This document shows positions 1 to 8,588 of a stretch of DNA of 64,000 nt, piece by piece. The stretch is from Bacillota bacterium (GTDB taxonomy: Bacteria > Bacillota > Bacilli > Paenibacillales > UBA4045): assembly GCA_023441055.1 (NCBI GenBank), contig JAEZQY010000059.1:1-64000 (forward strand), given 5' to 3'. Each line of letters begins with the position of its first letter. Position 1 is the first letter of the stretch. The notes under the pieces are model-generated. The model had not been told where the DNA came from, ran no database searches, and worked only from the letters and a program-made list of their open reading frames with translations. The position numbers and the translations under genes are program-made.

Positions 1-143
1 GCAATGAAGACATTCAAATCTGTGCCTTGAGCACAACAAGGTTTACTCACTCGGTTGCAGTTTTGAGGGTGCAAATGCAACTTAGCCGCTTTGTTGGCTC
101 AGTTGTCATCGCAAATGCGCATCTTCAAGGTAAAAGAAATTCG
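1..143 (+). other. rRNA operon spacer before 5S rRNA
   Basis: No gene is seen here. The stretch directly precedes the 5S rRNA and is probably the 23S-5S intergenic spacer, but no 23S 3' end is recognisable, so the 23S gene would lie before the window. An open frame crossing this spacer and the 5S gene is not a gene. Confidence 0.5.
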
Positions 144-260
144 TTTGGTGGCAATGGCGAAGGGGAACCACGCGTACCCATCCCGAACACGCCCGTTACG
201 CCCTTCAGCGCCGATGGTACTTGGACCGCAGGGTCCTGGGAGAGTAGGACGTCGCCAAGC
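144..260 (+). rRNA. rrf: 5S ribosomal RNA
   Basis: A 117-nt segment with the classic Firmicutes 5S pattern: TTTGGTGGC at the 5' end pairing with GTCGCCAAGC at the 3' end, the internal CCATCCCGAACACG loop, and GCGCCGATGGTACTT. It is the last gene of an rRNA operon whose 16S and 23S lie outside the window. An intrinsic terminator follows at once. Its position just before guaB matches the origin-proximal order known in Bacillus. Confidence 0.95.
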
Positions 261-265
261 GAACT

Positions 266-306
266 AACGCCTCTGACTTCATTAAGAAGTCAGGGGTGTT
301 TTTTAT
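266..306 (+). terminator. Intrinsic terminator of the rRNA operon
   Basis: Stem ACGCCTCTGACTTC / GAAGTCAGGGGTGT with loop ATTAA (G-U pairs allowed), followed by a run of T. It ends the rRNA transcript a few bases after 5S. Confidence 0.9.
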
Positions 307-358
307 TTGCATTATGTAGAGGTTAGTAGGGTGATTAATTTTAAATGAATATGGAGCA

Positions 359-664
359 ATTAGTCAGGTTCTGCCTTACTAAAAGAGTTGGAATGGTTCG
401 TGATGCGTGATTAGTCAGGTACTGCCGTACTAAATGAGCTGGAATGGTTCGTAGTGCGCGAATAGTCAGGTTCTACCGGACTAAATGAACTGGAATGGTT
501 CGTGGTGCGCGAATAGTCAGGTTCTACCGGACTAAATGAACTGGAACGATACTTGACGCGCGAATAGTGAGGTTCTATCGGTGTAAATGAACTGGATTGG
601 TGCTTGACGCGCGAGTAGTAAGGTTCTGTCGTACTAATTTAGCTGAAATGCCAACATTATGCCA
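359..664. repeat. 51-bp tandem repeat array, six copies
   Basis: Six units begin at 359, 410, 461, 512, 563 and 614, each exactly 51 bp after the last. Units share AGTCAGGTTCT, then ACTAAATGA.CTGGAA. Within most units TAGTC..GACTA or TTAGT..ACTAA form the arms of an imperfect palindrome. In unit 6 the arms are TAGTA/TACTA, a paired change that keeps the dyad. The last copy fades after about 650. The array fills the gap between the rRNA terminator and the guaB promoter. No reading frame is supported. Confidence 0.9.
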
Positions 665-723
665 GACGGCAACAATAAACCCGGCAAACCCGATAATGAC
701 AGCGTTTACGCGATTTTCTCTTC

Positions 724-752
724 TTGACATTGAAAAAACGCTTCTGTATTAT
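724..752 (+). promoter_or_regulatory. SigA promoter of guaB
   Basis: TTGACA at 724-729, a 17-bp spacer and TATTAT at 747-752, close to consensus for the housekeeping sigma factor. The transcript would start near 759 and give a leader of about 54 nt with no visible riboswitch. Confidence 0.85.
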
Positions 753-812
753 GTCAATAATATACGTACAAGCCTGTAAGAGAAATCATTCAAATAAGAG
801 GAGGAACAATTA

Positions 813-2270
813 GTGTGGGAGTCTAAGTTTGGCAAAGAAGGATTAACATTCGACGACGTGCTGCTGGTGCCAAGGAAGTCGGAGGTCTTCGGACGGGAGA
901 TTGATGTAGCCACCGAACTTGGTAAAGGACTGAAGCTCAACATCCCTTTGCTTAGCTCTGCCATGGATACCGTAACGGAATCTGCGCTTGCCATTGCGAT
1001 TGCGAGAGAAGGCGGCATTGGCGTTATTCATAAGAATTTATCGATTGCTGCGCAAGCAGAAGAGGTGGATCGGGTTAAGCGTTCCGAAAGCGGTGTAATT
1101 ACGAACCCATTCTCGCTGACATCCGACCATCATGTATATCATGCTGAGGAATTAATGGCCAAGTATCGCATATCCGGCGTTCCAATTGTGGATGGCGACA
1201 ATAAGCTCACGGGAATTCTGACGAACCGTGATTTACGATTCGTACATGACTATTCCATTAAGATTGAAGAGGTTATGACTAAGGACAATCTGGTGACGGC
1301 ACCAGTCGGTACGACCTTGCAGCAGGCTGAGGGTATTCTACAGAAGCATAAGATCGAGAAGCTTCCCCTCGTTGATGAGCATAATGTATTGAAGGGTCTA
1401 ATTACGATCAAGGATATTGAGAAGGCCATTCAGTTCCCTAACGCAGCCAAGGATAACCAAGGGCGTCTCGTTGTTGCCGCAGCAATTGGTGTGTCCAAGG
1501 ATGCAATGGAGCGAGCAGCAGCGTTGGTAGAACATGGGGTAGACCTGATTGTTGTAGACTCTGCGCACGGCCACCATATTAATATTGCGAATACCGTAAG
1601 TGAGCTTCGCCGGACATATCCGGATCTATTGATCTGTGCGGGTAACGTGGCTACGGGAGATGGCACGAAGGCATTAATTGAGGCGGGCGCGAATATGGTC
1701 AAGGTTGGTATCGGACCAGGCTCGATCTGTACGACACGTGTAATTGCAGGGATCGGTGTACCGCAAGTTACTGCAATCTATGATTGCGCGACGGTCGGAC
1801 GTCAACATGGGGTGCCGATTATCGCTGATGGCGGCATTAAGTATTCCGGCGATGTAGTGAAGGCCATTGCGGCCGGTGCGAGCGGTGTGATGATTGGCTC
1901 CCTATTCGCAGGGACAGATGAGAGCCCGGGCGAATCGGAGATCTTCCAAGGTCGTAAGTACAAGGTATATCGCGGTATGGGGTCGCTCGGCGCGATGAAG
2001 GATGGCAGCAAGGACCGTTACTTCCAGGAGAATGAGAGCAAGCTTGTTCCTGAGGGGATTGAAGGGCGTGTGGCCTATAAGGGGCCGCTGTCCGACATTA
2101 TCTATCAAATGATCGGCGGATTGCGTTCAGGGATGGGCTATTGCGGCGCAAGGACGATTCTTGAGCTTCAATCGGATACACAGTTCATTCGGATCACTGG
2201 CGCGGGTCTGCGTGAGAGTCATCCTCATGATGTACAGATCACGAAGGAGTCCCCAAATTATTCATTATAA
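813..2270 (+). CDS. guaB: Inosine-5'-monophosphate dehydrogenase
   Basis: Oxidises IMP to XMP with NAD+, the committed step of GMP synthesis in the cytoplasm. The 485-residue length is typical. A TIM barrel is split by a pair of CBS domains at roughly residues 95-210. The catalytic loop GPGSICTTR carries the active-site cysteine, and the mobile flap region with YRGMGSLGAM follows. The start is GTG at 813, set by the site AGAGGAGGA 8 nt upstream. It has its own strong promoter and a terminator behind it, so it is probably monocistronic. Its place beside rRNA and dacA is the conserved origin-proximal order of Bacillales. Confidence 0.98.
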   Translation: MWESKFGKEGLTFDDVLLVPRKSEVFGREIDVATELGKGLKLNIPLLSSAMDTVTESALAIAIAREGGIGVIHKNLSIAAQAEEVDRVKRSESGVITNPFSLTSDHHVYHAEELMAKYRISGVPIVDGDNKLTGILTNRDLRFVHDYSIKIEEVMTKDNLVTAPVGTTLQQAEGILQKHKIEKLPLVDEHNVLKGLITIKDIEKAIQFPNAAKDNQGRLVVAAAIGVSKDAMERAAALVEHGVDLIVVDSAHGHHINIANTVSELRRTYPDLLICAGNVATGDGTKALIEAGANMVKVGIGPGSICTTRVIAGIGVPQVTAIYDCATVGRQHGVPIIADGGIKYSGDVVKAIAAGASGVMIGSLFAGTDESPGESEIFQGRKYKVYRGMGSLGAMKDGSKDRYFQENESKLVPEGIEGRVAYKGPLSDIIYQMIGGLRSGMGYCGARTILELQSDTQFIRITGAGLRESHPHDVQITKESPNYSL

Positions 2271-2281
2271 AATAGTTCTTG

Positions 2282-2368
2282 AATCAATTTCATAACAGTT
2301 TATGAAATTGATTTGCTGTTCCGGCTTATTAGCAAATGGGCAGAGGGGAATCCCTCTGCCTTTATTTT
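2282..2368 (+). terminator. Hairpins and terminator after guaB
   Basis: Two structures lie here. A perfect inverted repeat AATCAATTTCATA / TATGAAATTGATT (2282-2313) has no T run. The second, GGCAGAGGG / CCCTCTGCC (2339-2360), is followed by TTTATTTT and is the likely intrinsic terminator of guaB. Confidence 0.85.
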
Positions 2369-2465
2369 CATGGCCAACTTTAAGCGATCCGCTATTTTTC
2401 AGAGCGTCTGGTGTATGATACAATAGATGGATGACATTCATCATTGCAGGAAAGGAAGTGAGCGC

Positions 2466-3803
2466 TTGTTCGCGCTATTTAACCGCACTCATTCGAAATT
2501 CGCTTATCTCGCAGTCACACTCTGTATAACACTGTTAGTACAAGCTTTGAGCCTGTTCCTTCAGCCCAATGCTGCTTACGCAGCTGAACCAGCATTAGCC
2601 ATAGAGGCTGACGCAGCTATTCTAATCGAGGCGGAGACAGGTCAAATCTTATATGAATATAACAAGGATAAGCTGCTGCCTCCGGCCAGCATGTCGAAGA
2701 TGATGACGGAATATGTGATCCTTAGTCAGATTAAGTCTGGGAAGATCGATTGGACGAACCGCGTAACCATCAGTGAATATGCATCCAAGATTGGGGGTTC
2801 CGGTGGATTACTCGCCGCTGGAGAGACGTATACCGTTGAGGAGCTGTTCCGCAATGTATCGATCTTCTCGGGTAATGATGCTTCTATTGCACTAGCAGAA
2901 TTCATATCGGGCTCCGAGGAGAAGTTCTCCCATCTGATGAACGATACGGCAAGAGCGATTGGGCTGTCTGACGGCGCGTACTTCATCAATGCGACCGGCC
3001 TCGATCGAGTGGATATGGAGAAGCGTGATATGGCGCCTGCCTCCCTGCCAGGCGAGACGGAAATTACGGCGTATGACGCGGCTAAGATCGCGCAGCGCAT
3101 CGTGCTGGACTTCCCAGAGACGCTCGAGACGACCAGTACGACAGTATCCTATCTGAAGCCTGGTGACGATCGCTACCGGATGGAGAATTGGAACTGGATG
3201 CTGGGTAATTGGATCGGAACCGGCAATGACTTCGACAGATTGTTCGCCTATGAGGGGATGGATGGTCTGAAGACGGGTCACACGTCCAGGGCGGGTTATT
3301 GCTTCACAGGAACAGCCGAGCGTAACGGCATGCGGCTGATCAGCGTTGTGATGAATGCCGGGACAATGCACAAGCGGTTCCATGAGACGAAGAAGATTAT
3401 GGATTATGGCTTCAATAATTTCGAGAAGATGATCGCATTGCAGCCGAAGGCGGCACTGGAAGAGCTGAATATTGTGCCGATTACGAAGGGCAAGGTGAAG
3501 GAAGTATCAGTTGTGACTGATGCTGGCGCAGAGTTCCTCGTGTCGAAGGGGACTACGGCGGATGACTTCATCATTGAAGTGACGCAAGCAGAGAAGGACC
3601 AGCTGGTCGCGCCGATTGTTCGAGGGCAGGTGCTGGGAAGCGCGACAGTGTCCTACACATCGCCATCAGGCGAGGTACTATCGAAGACGGTGAATCTGGT
3701 ATCTGCAGATGATGCAGAGAAGGCGAACTGGTTCGTGCTGTTCTTCCGAGGCATCGGCAACTTCTTCAAGAATCTGTTCAAGGGGATTACAGATATGTTC
3801 TAG
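2466..3803 (+). CDS. dacA: D-alanyl-D-alanine carboxypeptidase (PBP5 type)
   Basis: Removes the terminal D-Ala from peptidoglycan pentapeptides outside the membrane. All three penicillin-binding motifs are visible: SMSK (nucleophile serine), SGN and KTG (in GLKTGHTS). A C-terminal beta domain follows, and the end (WFVLFFRGIGNFFKNLFKGI) is an amphipathic membrane anchor as in PBP5. I chose TTG at 2466 because AAGGAAG lies 8 nt upstream and a normal signal peptide follows, ending AAYA. An in-frame ATG at 2427 has no ribosome site and would precede the start point predicted from a TACAAT -10 box at 2419-2424. From TTG the protein has 445 residues. Confidence 0.93.
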   Translation: MFALFNRTHSKFAYLAVTLCITLLVQALSLFLQPNAAYAAEPALAIEADAAILIEAETGQILYEYNKDKLLPPASMSKMMTEYVILSQIKSGKIDWTNRVTISEYASKIGGSGGLLAAGETYTVEELFRNVSIFSGNDASIALAEFISGSEEKFSHLMNDTARAIGLSDGAYFINATGLDRVDMEKRDMAPASLPGETEITAYDAAKIAQRIVLDFPETLETTSTTVSYLKPGDDRYRMENWNWMLGNWIGTGNDFDRLFAYEGMDGLKTGHTSRAGYCFTGTAERNGMRLISVVMNAGTMHKRFHETKKIMDYGFNNFEKMIALQPKAALEELNIVPITKGKVKEVSVVTDAGAEFLVSKGTTADDFIIEVTQAEKDQLVAPIVRGQVLGSATVSYTSPSGEVLSKTVNLVSADDAEKANWFVLFFRGIGNFFKNLFKGITDMF

Positions 3804-3829
3804 GCTGCGATTAATTCCTAGTGCGCAGG

Positions 3830-3858
3830 TTGTATTATTTTGGACCATGCTGTAAAAT
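3830..3858 (+). promoter_or_regulatory. Promoter of pdxST
   Basis: TTGTAT (3830-3835), a 17-bp spacer and TAAAAT (3853-3858) with an extended TG. It is placed about 75 bp before pdxS. No PLP-sensing MocR-type regulator gene is seen nearby. Confidence 0.6.
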
Positions 3859-3934
3859 ATTCATTCAGGAAACCATATCGGGAAGTCAGATAGGTAGGCT
3901 AATTTGATCGATCATTCGGGGAGGCACGGAACAC

Positions 3935-4816
3935 ATGGAAACAGGAACATCGACAGTTAAAAGAGGTATGGCCGAGATGCAAAAAGGCGGCGTCATTATG
4001 GACGTCATGAATGCGGAGCAGGCCAAGATTGCAGAAGCGGCCGGCGCAACGGCCGTAATGGCTTTGGAGCGTGTGCCTTCGGATATTCGCGCTGCCGGCG
4101 GTGTGGCGCGTATGGCGGACCCGACTGTGGTCGAAGAAGTAATGAAGGTTGTGACGATTCCAGTCATGGCTAAGGCTCGTATCGGGCATTATGTGGAAGC
4201 GAAGGTGCTCGAAGCGCTCGGCGTTGATTATATTGATGAGTCCGAAGTGCTGACGCCGGCGGATGAAGTGTTCCATCTCGATAAGAATGACTTCACAGTA
4301 CCGTTCGTATGCGGCGCTAAGGATATCGGCGAGGCGCTGCGCCGTATCGGTGAAGGTGCTGCAATGATGCGCACGAAGGGTGAACCGGGAACCGGGAATA
4401 TTGTTGAAGCAGTGCGTCATATGCGTCTGATCCAATCGCAAATCCGCAAGATCCAAGGGATGTCCAAGGAAGAGCTGATGACCGAAGCGAAGAATCTGGG
4501 CGCGCCTTATCACCTGGTGCTGGAAGTGCATGAGCTAGGCAAGCTGCCGGTCGTGAACTTCGCGGCGGGCGGTGTAGCGACGCCAGCGGATGCGGCATTG
4601 ATGATGCATCTGGGCGCTGACGGCGTATTCGTAGGCTCGGGGATCTTCAAATCCGACAGCCCGGAGAAGTTCGCCAAAGCAATTGTCCAAGCGACTACGC
4701 ATTATGAGGATTACAAGTTGATCGCGGAGGTGTCCAAGAACCTGGGCGCTCCGATGAAGGGAATTGAAATTAGTAAGCTGAGCGCCGGAGAGCGCATGCA
4801 GGATAGAGGCTGGTAA
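3935..4816 (+). CDS. pdxS: Pyridoxal 5'-phosphate synthase subunit PdxS
   Basis: Lyase subunit of the glutamine-dependent PLP synthase. It condenses ribose 5-phosphate, glyceraldehyde 3-phosphate and ammonia into pyridoxal 5'-phosphate in the cytoplasm. The 293 residues form the usual (beta/alpha)8 barrel. MQKGGVIMDV, the catalytic lysine in VMAKARIGH, the second lysine region in MRTKGEPGTG and the phosphate loop GADGVFVGSGIF are visible. The start ATG has GGGGAGGC upstream. pdxT follows after 33 bp, so the two form an operon encoding the 12:12 PdxS-PdxT complex. Confidence 0.98.
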   Translation: METGTSTVKRGMAEMQKGGVIMDVMNAEQAKIAEAAGATAVMALERVPSDIRAAGGVARMADPTVVEEVMKVVTIPVMAKARIGHYVEAKVLEALGVDYIDESEVLTPADEVFHLDKNDFTVPFVCGAKDIGEALRRIGEGAAMMRTKGEPGTGNIVEAVRHMRLIQSQIRKIQGMSKEELMTEAKNLGAPYHLVLEVHELGKLPVVNFAAGGVATPADAALMMHLGADGVFVGSGIFKSDSPEKFAKAIVQATTHYEDYKLIAEVSKNLGAPMKGIEISKLSAGERMQDRGW

Positions 4817-4849
4817 GAGGTCCGCATTCGAGAAAGAAGGAACAGGGCA

Positions 4850-5419
4850 ATGGCCAAGATAGGGGTACTCGCCCTTCAAGGCGCTGTCGCAGAGCATATC
4901 CGTATGATCGGTAAGGCAGGCGCTGAGGGCATAGCTGTTAAACGAGTAGAACAATTAGCTGAGCTGGACGGCTTGATCCTCCCTGGGGGGGAGAGCACAA
5001 CAATCGGCAAGCTGATGAGGGAATACGGCTTTATCGATGGGATCCGTTCTTTCTCTGCTAAGGGTAAGCCGATCTTCGGAACGTGCGCTGGCATGATTCT
5101 GATCGCGGATCAGATCGAAGGCCAGGATGCGCATCTAGGTCTGATGAATATGAAGGTGACCCGGAATGCATTCGGTCGTCAGCGCGAGAGCTTCGAGGTG
5201 GATTTATCCGTTAAGGGGATTAAGGATACGGTGCGCGCTGTCTTCATTCGCGCCCCGCTCATCGCTGAGGTGGGCGAGCAGGTCGAGGTGTTGTCCACCT
5301 ATAACGGACAGATTGTCGCCGCCAAGCAGGGCAACCTGCTGGCATGCTCCTTCCATCCGGAGCTTACGGAGGATTACAGTATGCATGCCTATCTGGTAGG
5401 AATGGCGAATCGAATATAG
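4850..5419 (+). CDS. pdxT: PLP synthase glutaminase subunit PdxT
   Basis: Class I glutamine amidotransferase that supplies ammonia to PdxS. The family signature GGESTTI lies at residues 46-52, the nucleophile cysteine is in GTCAGMI, and the His-Glu pair is in SFHPELTED near the C-terminus. The 189-residue length is normal. A ribosome site AGAAGGAA precedes the ATG. It stands 33 bp after pdxS and 21 bp before serS, so serS may be partly co-transcribed. Confidence 0.98.
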   Translation: MAKIGVLALQGAVAEHIRMIGKAGAEGIAVKRVEQLAELDGLILPGGESTTIGKLMREYGFIDGIRSFSAKGKPIFGTCAGMILIADQIEGQDAHLGLMNMKVTRNAFGRQRESFEVDLSVKGIKDTVRAVFIRAPLIAEVGEQVEVLSTYNGQIVAAKQGNLLACSFHPELTEDYSMHAYLVGMANRI

Positions 5420-5440
5420 CAAGAAGGAGTAGGAAGCTCG

Positions 5441-6721
5441 ATGCTGGATGCGAAGTTAATCCGCAATGACTATGAACGAGTGGAAGCAGCCTTGCTGAAC
5501 AGACAGATGTCGCTCGAGGTTCTGGAACGCTTCCGTCCATTGGATGAGCGTCGTCGGGCGATGTTGCTCGAGACAGAGACGCTCAAGAGCAAGCGTAATG
5601 CGGTGTCTCAGGACGTTGCGCGCAAGAAGAAGGCAGGAGAAGATGCGGAGTCCCTCATTCTGGAGATGAGGGCCGTCGGTGATCGGATCAGTGAGATCGA
5701 TGAGGAGCTGCGCGGAGTTGATGCCGAGCTGAATACGCTGCTGCTGTCCCTCCCTAATCTGCCGAACGATTCGGTGCCGATTGGCGCTTCCGAGGAGGAT
5801 AATGTCGAGGTTCGACGTGTGGGCGAACCGCGCAGCTTCAGCTTCGAGCCGAAGGCGCATTGGGATATTGCGCAGGCACTCGATATTCTGGATTTCGAAT
5901 CTGCGGCTAAGGTAACAGGCTCGCGATTCGTATTCTATAAGGGATTAGGCGCTCGACTGGAACGCGCGCTGTATAATTTCATGATGGATCTGCATAGTGA
6001 TCAGCATGGGTATACGGAGATGCTGCCGCCGCAGATTGTCAATCGCGACAGCTTGACTGGCACAGGTCAGCTGCCGAAGTTCGAGGAGGATGTATTCAAG
6101 CTGGCGGATTCGGATTACTACCTGATTCCAACAGCTGAAGTTCCGGTCACGAATTATCACCGCGATGAAATTCTGTCGCTGGAGGATCTCCCCAAGCATT
6201 ATGTGGCGTTCAGCGCATGCTTCCGATCAGAGGCAGGCTCAGCTGGCCGCGATACGCGGGGGATTATTCGACAGCATCAATTCAATAAGGTAGAGATGAT
6301 TAAGTTCTGTACGCCGGAAACCTCGTATGATGAGCTGGAATCGATGACGGCGAACGCAGAGACGGTCCTGAGCCTCCTGGGGCTGCCCTATCGCGTGCTG
6401 GCACTATGCACAGGTGATATGGGCTTCACAGCGGCCAAGACGTATGATCTGGAGGTTTGGCTGCCGGAGAGCGGGATGTACCGGGAAATCTCCTCGTGCA
6501 GCAATGTAGAGGACTTCCAGGCGCGCAGAGCGGGCATACGCTTCCGTAGAGCCGCAGGTGCCAAGCCGGAGTTCGTGCATACGCTCAATGGCTCTGGGCT
6601 GGCAGTCGGTCGCACGGTGGCGGCTATCCTAGAGAATTATCAGCAAGAGGACGGCTCGGTACTCATTCCCGAGGTGCTCCGTCCCTATATGGGAAATATC
6701 GAGGCAATTCGCAGAAATTAA
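5441..6721 (+). CDS. serS: Seryl-tRNA synthetase
   Basis: Class II aminoacyl-tRNA synthetase that charges tRNA-Ser and tRNA-Sec type substrates with serine. The N-terminal two-helix coiled coil (residues about 25-105) binds the long variable arm of tRNA-Ser. Motif 2 is FRSEAGSAGRDTRG and motif 3 is near GLAVGRTVAAILEN. The 426-residue length is typical. AGAAGGAG precedes the ATG. No T-box leader is seen. A tRNA-Ser gene lies directly downstream, the same arrangement as in Bacillus. Confidence 0.98.
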   Translation: MLDAKLIRNDYERVEAALLNRQMSLEVLERFRPLDERRRAMLLETETLKSKRNAVSQDVARKKKAGEDAESLILEMRAVGDRISEIDEELRGVDAELNTLLLSLPNLPNDSVPIGASEEDNVEVRRVGEPRSFSFEPKAHWDIAQALDILDFESAAKVTGSRFVFYKGLGARLERALYNFMMDLHSDQHGYTEMLPPQIVNRDSLTGTGQLPKFEEDVFKLADSDYYLIPTAEVPVTNYHRDEILSLEDLPKHYVAFSACFRSEAGSAGRDTRGIIRQHQFNKVEMIKFCTPETSYDELESMTANAETVLSLLGLPYRVLALCTGDMGFTAAKTYDLEVWLPESGMYREISSCSNVEDFQARRAGIRFRRAAGAKPEFVHTLNGSGLAVGRTVAAILENYQQEDGSVLIPEVLRPYMGNIEAIRRN

Positions 6722-6724
6722 CGG

Positions 6725-6754
6725 TTGCGATCAGGATTGCCGACATGATACAAT
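6725..6754 (+). promoter_or_regulatory. Probable promoter of tRNA-Ser
   Basis: TTGCGA (6725-6730), an 18-bp spacer and TACAAT (6749-6754), about 50 bp before the mature tRNA. The gene therefore seems to be transcribed independently of serS. Confidence 0.55.
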
Positions 6755-6808
6755 GCATCTATGTCTGTAATCGGCAGGGATACGCCTAGCGTTCCTGCCG
6801 ATCATTAC

Positions 6809-6896
6809 GGAGAGGTGGTCGAGTGGTTTAAGGCAGCGGTCTTGAAAACCGTCGAGGTGCGAGCCTCCGTGGGTTCGAATCCCACCCTCTCCGCCA
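6809..6896 (+). tRNA. tRNA-Ser (UGA)
   Basis: 88 nt including an encoded CCA. The acceptor stem GGAGAGG / CCTCTCC is perfect, the anticodon loop CTTGAAA gives anticodon TGA, the long variable arm typical of serine tRNAs is present, and the T loop is GGTTCGAATCC. A terminator follows. Confidence 0.97.
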
Positions 6897-6912
6897 TAAT
6901 AGGATAATCAGG

Positions 6913-6938
6913 CACCCGCCAATGGCGGGTGTTTTTTT
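6913..6938 (+). terminator. Terminator of tRNA-Ser
   Basis: Stem CACCCGCC / GGCGGGTG with loop AAT and seven T. It sits 3 bp from the stop codon of the converging GH43 gene and may serve both strands. Confidence 0.92.
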
Positions 6939-6941
6939 GTA

Positions 6942-8426
6942 TTACTCCCGAATCGCGACCTGGCTGCCCCAGACAGCCTCTCCCGCACCGGATAGCGCGG
7001 TGAATGTCATGACATGCCGCAACACGCCTGCATCCCATTGCCGCAGGAATACGCCGCGATACACAGATCCGTCAATGTTCAGCTCCACATCATAGTCGCC
7101 AATGCGGCTCCAGGTGCCGCTGATGCTACCGGAGATCGTCCCGTCAGCCTCCAGCTCTATCAGCATCGACTGCTTCACATCCGCGGTGATCTGCTTACCA
7201 TGCGCGATGAATTTGTACGCGCCTATTATTTCTTCGAGCGGGTACGACGCAATCGCCTCACCATCATAGCGATGCGGAGCGATGACAGGCCATCCGTCCG
7301 CGTTCATGAACATGGGATGGACGCGCACCTCATGCGCCTCGCCGCGACTCACGAATCGGGTGTGGAAGAAGGTGAAGTATTGACCGGTCTCCGGCTCATA
7401 ATACGTGGAGTTGTGACCAGGCGATACATAGCCGCTGTTCGAGCCAGGCGCCTCGCCCTCCACATGGGTGAAGCGGAAGTTGCCGATCAGCTTCGCACCA
7501 TAAGGCGCGATGGAGAAGTCATCGAAGAAGGAGCCGACTCGGCCATGCGCGCGTATGAGGTCTTGCCCCTCCGTATCCAGATACGGGCCATCAGGCTGTT
7601 CGGAGCGCGCCACTCGGATATTGTAGCCGCCAGTCGCATCGAGCCCGCCATAGGATAAGAATAAGTAATAGTAATCGGTCTCCGGGCTGTACAGGATATA
7701 AGGGCCCTCGATCCGGCTGTGATTGCCGCCCAGCAGCTTCTTGCCATATCCTTGATCCGGATAAGGGAATCCGGTCTCCGGGTCCAGCTCGAGAATGAAG
7801 ATCCCGCCGGAATAAGAGCCGTACACCATCCACAGATCATGCTGCTTATCGAAGAACACATGAGGATCCACCACATTCGGATGTCTGGTCGCATCATAGA
7901 TCGCGCCGTCCTCGCTCGCCTCGCCCCACATGCCCGACTTCAGCATAATGCCCAGATCGCGATAGGGCCCCTCAATATGATCCGCTACCGCTACGCCCAG
8001 CGCTGAACGCGGAGAATCGCCCTTGCATGCGTTGTAGTACATATAGAATCGGCCATCATGAAGCTGGATGACATCCGCCGCCCAGAAGGTGTCGGACTCC
8101 GCCCAATCGAACGTCTCCCGCATCTCCTCCAGCGCATTCGGAATCAGCGGATTGCCAGTGTATACCCCCGAGGCCACCTGTGTCCAGCCGAGCAGATCTT
8201 GACTCTTGGCCGCGGCCAGATGAGAGCCGAATATATAATAGGTGTCGTCGACCTTGATTACGGACGGATCATGCACAGATACATTCCCGAACTGCGGCGC
8301 GGGTCGATCATTCTTCACAATCGGCACAGCCTCCTCTACGATCTGCGGCTCATCCGTGCATGCCGGAACAACCAACAGACAACCGCACATGAATAGATAC
8401 AATAAACCTGCCCAACGTCTGCTCAT
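6942..8426 (-). CDS. abn2: Secreted GH43 endo-arabinanase, lipoprotein
   Basis: Likely endo-1,5-alpha-L-arabinanase that cuts arabinan outside the cell. The lipobox VPAC at about residue 20-23 points to a lipid-anchored protein. The GH43 five-blade propeller shows the catalytic base Asp in HDPSV, the pKa-modulating Asp in NVVDPH and the acid Glu in NHSRIEGPYI. The whole layout and the extra C-terminal beta domain resemble Bacillus Abn2 (YxiA). ATG at 8426 is preferred because GGAGAG lies 5 nt upstream; an in-frame GTG two codons earlier would overlap that site. It is divergent from a winged-helix regulator, and a cre site and a palindrome lie in the shared gap. No arabinofuranosidase or araBDA gene is present in the window. 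Confidence 0.9.
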   Translation of the reverse strand: MSRRWAGLLYLFMCGCLLVVPACTDEPQIVEEAVPIVKNDRPAPQFGNVSVHDPSVIKVDDTYYIFGSHLAAAKSQDLLGWTQVASGVYTGNPLIPNALEEMRETFDWAESDTFWAADVIQLHDGRFYMYYNACKGDSPRSALGVAVADHIEGPYRDLGIMLKSGMWGEASEDGAIYDATRHPNVVDPHVFFDKQHDLWMVYGSYSGGIFILELDPETGFPYPDQGYGKKLLGGNHSRIEGPYILYSPETDYYYLFLSYGGLDATGGYNIRVARSEQPDGPYLDTEGQDLIRAHGRVGSFFDDFSIAPYGAKLIGNFRFTHVEGEAPGSNSGYVSPGHNSTYYEPETGQYFTFFHTRFVSRGEAHEVRVHPMFMNADGWPVIAPHRYDGEAIASYPLEEIIGAYKFIAHGKQITADVKQSMLIELEADGTISGSISGTWSRIGDYDVELNIDGSVYRGVFLRQWDAGVLRHVMTFTALSGAGEAVWGSQVAIRE

Positions 8427-8454
8427 CGTCACTCTCCATTACTAAACATTAGTA

Positions 8455-8478
8455 TAAATTAATTTATGAATTAATTTA
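8455..8478. promoter_or_regulatory. 24-bp palindrome, candidate operator
   Basis: TAAATTAATT / AATTAATTTA with a 4-bp centre, a perfect inverted repeat between the abn2-like gene and its divergent regulator. The core TTATGAATTAA recurs with one change (TTATCAATTAA) at 22401-22411 upstream of the paralogous regulator. It may be the binding site of these regulators; this is inference. Confidence 0.5.
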
Positions 8479-8488
8479 CGATCGACCA

Positions 8489-8527
8489 TTGAAACCGTTG
8501 ACTTTGGTTTCTATTGCACGTTATGAT
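8489..8527 (+). promoter_or_regulatory. cre site overlapping regulator promoter
   Basis: TTGAAACCGTTGACT (8489-8503) matches the CcpA consensus WTGNAANCGNWNNCW at every fixed position. Its end forms the -35 box TTGACT (8498-8503) of a promoter with TATGAT at 8522-8527 (18-bp spacer) reading toward the gene at 8589. Carbon catabolite repression of the regulator, and perhaps of the divergent GH43 gene, is expected. Confidence 0.7.
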
Positions 8528-8588
8528 AGGAATATATTAACAAATATATTAGATATTTAATAAATATAAATGCATATGGAGGAATCAC

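Noticed and set aside
27..326. Open frame of 99 codons at the window start
   Set aside because: It runs through the rRNA spacer, 5S rRNA and terminator; it is not coding.
359..664. Looks at first like a CRISPR array because of regular repeats
   Set aside because: The entire 51-bp unit repeats, so there are no unique spacers, and no cas gene is near.
759..812. Possible purine riboswitch in the guaB leader
   Set aside because: The leader is only about 54 nt and lacks the conserved purine aptamer core.
7014..7658. Plus-strand frame of 214 codons opposite the GH43 gene
   Set aside because: It lies antisense to a well-supported enzyme gene, has no ribosome site and no recognisable domain.
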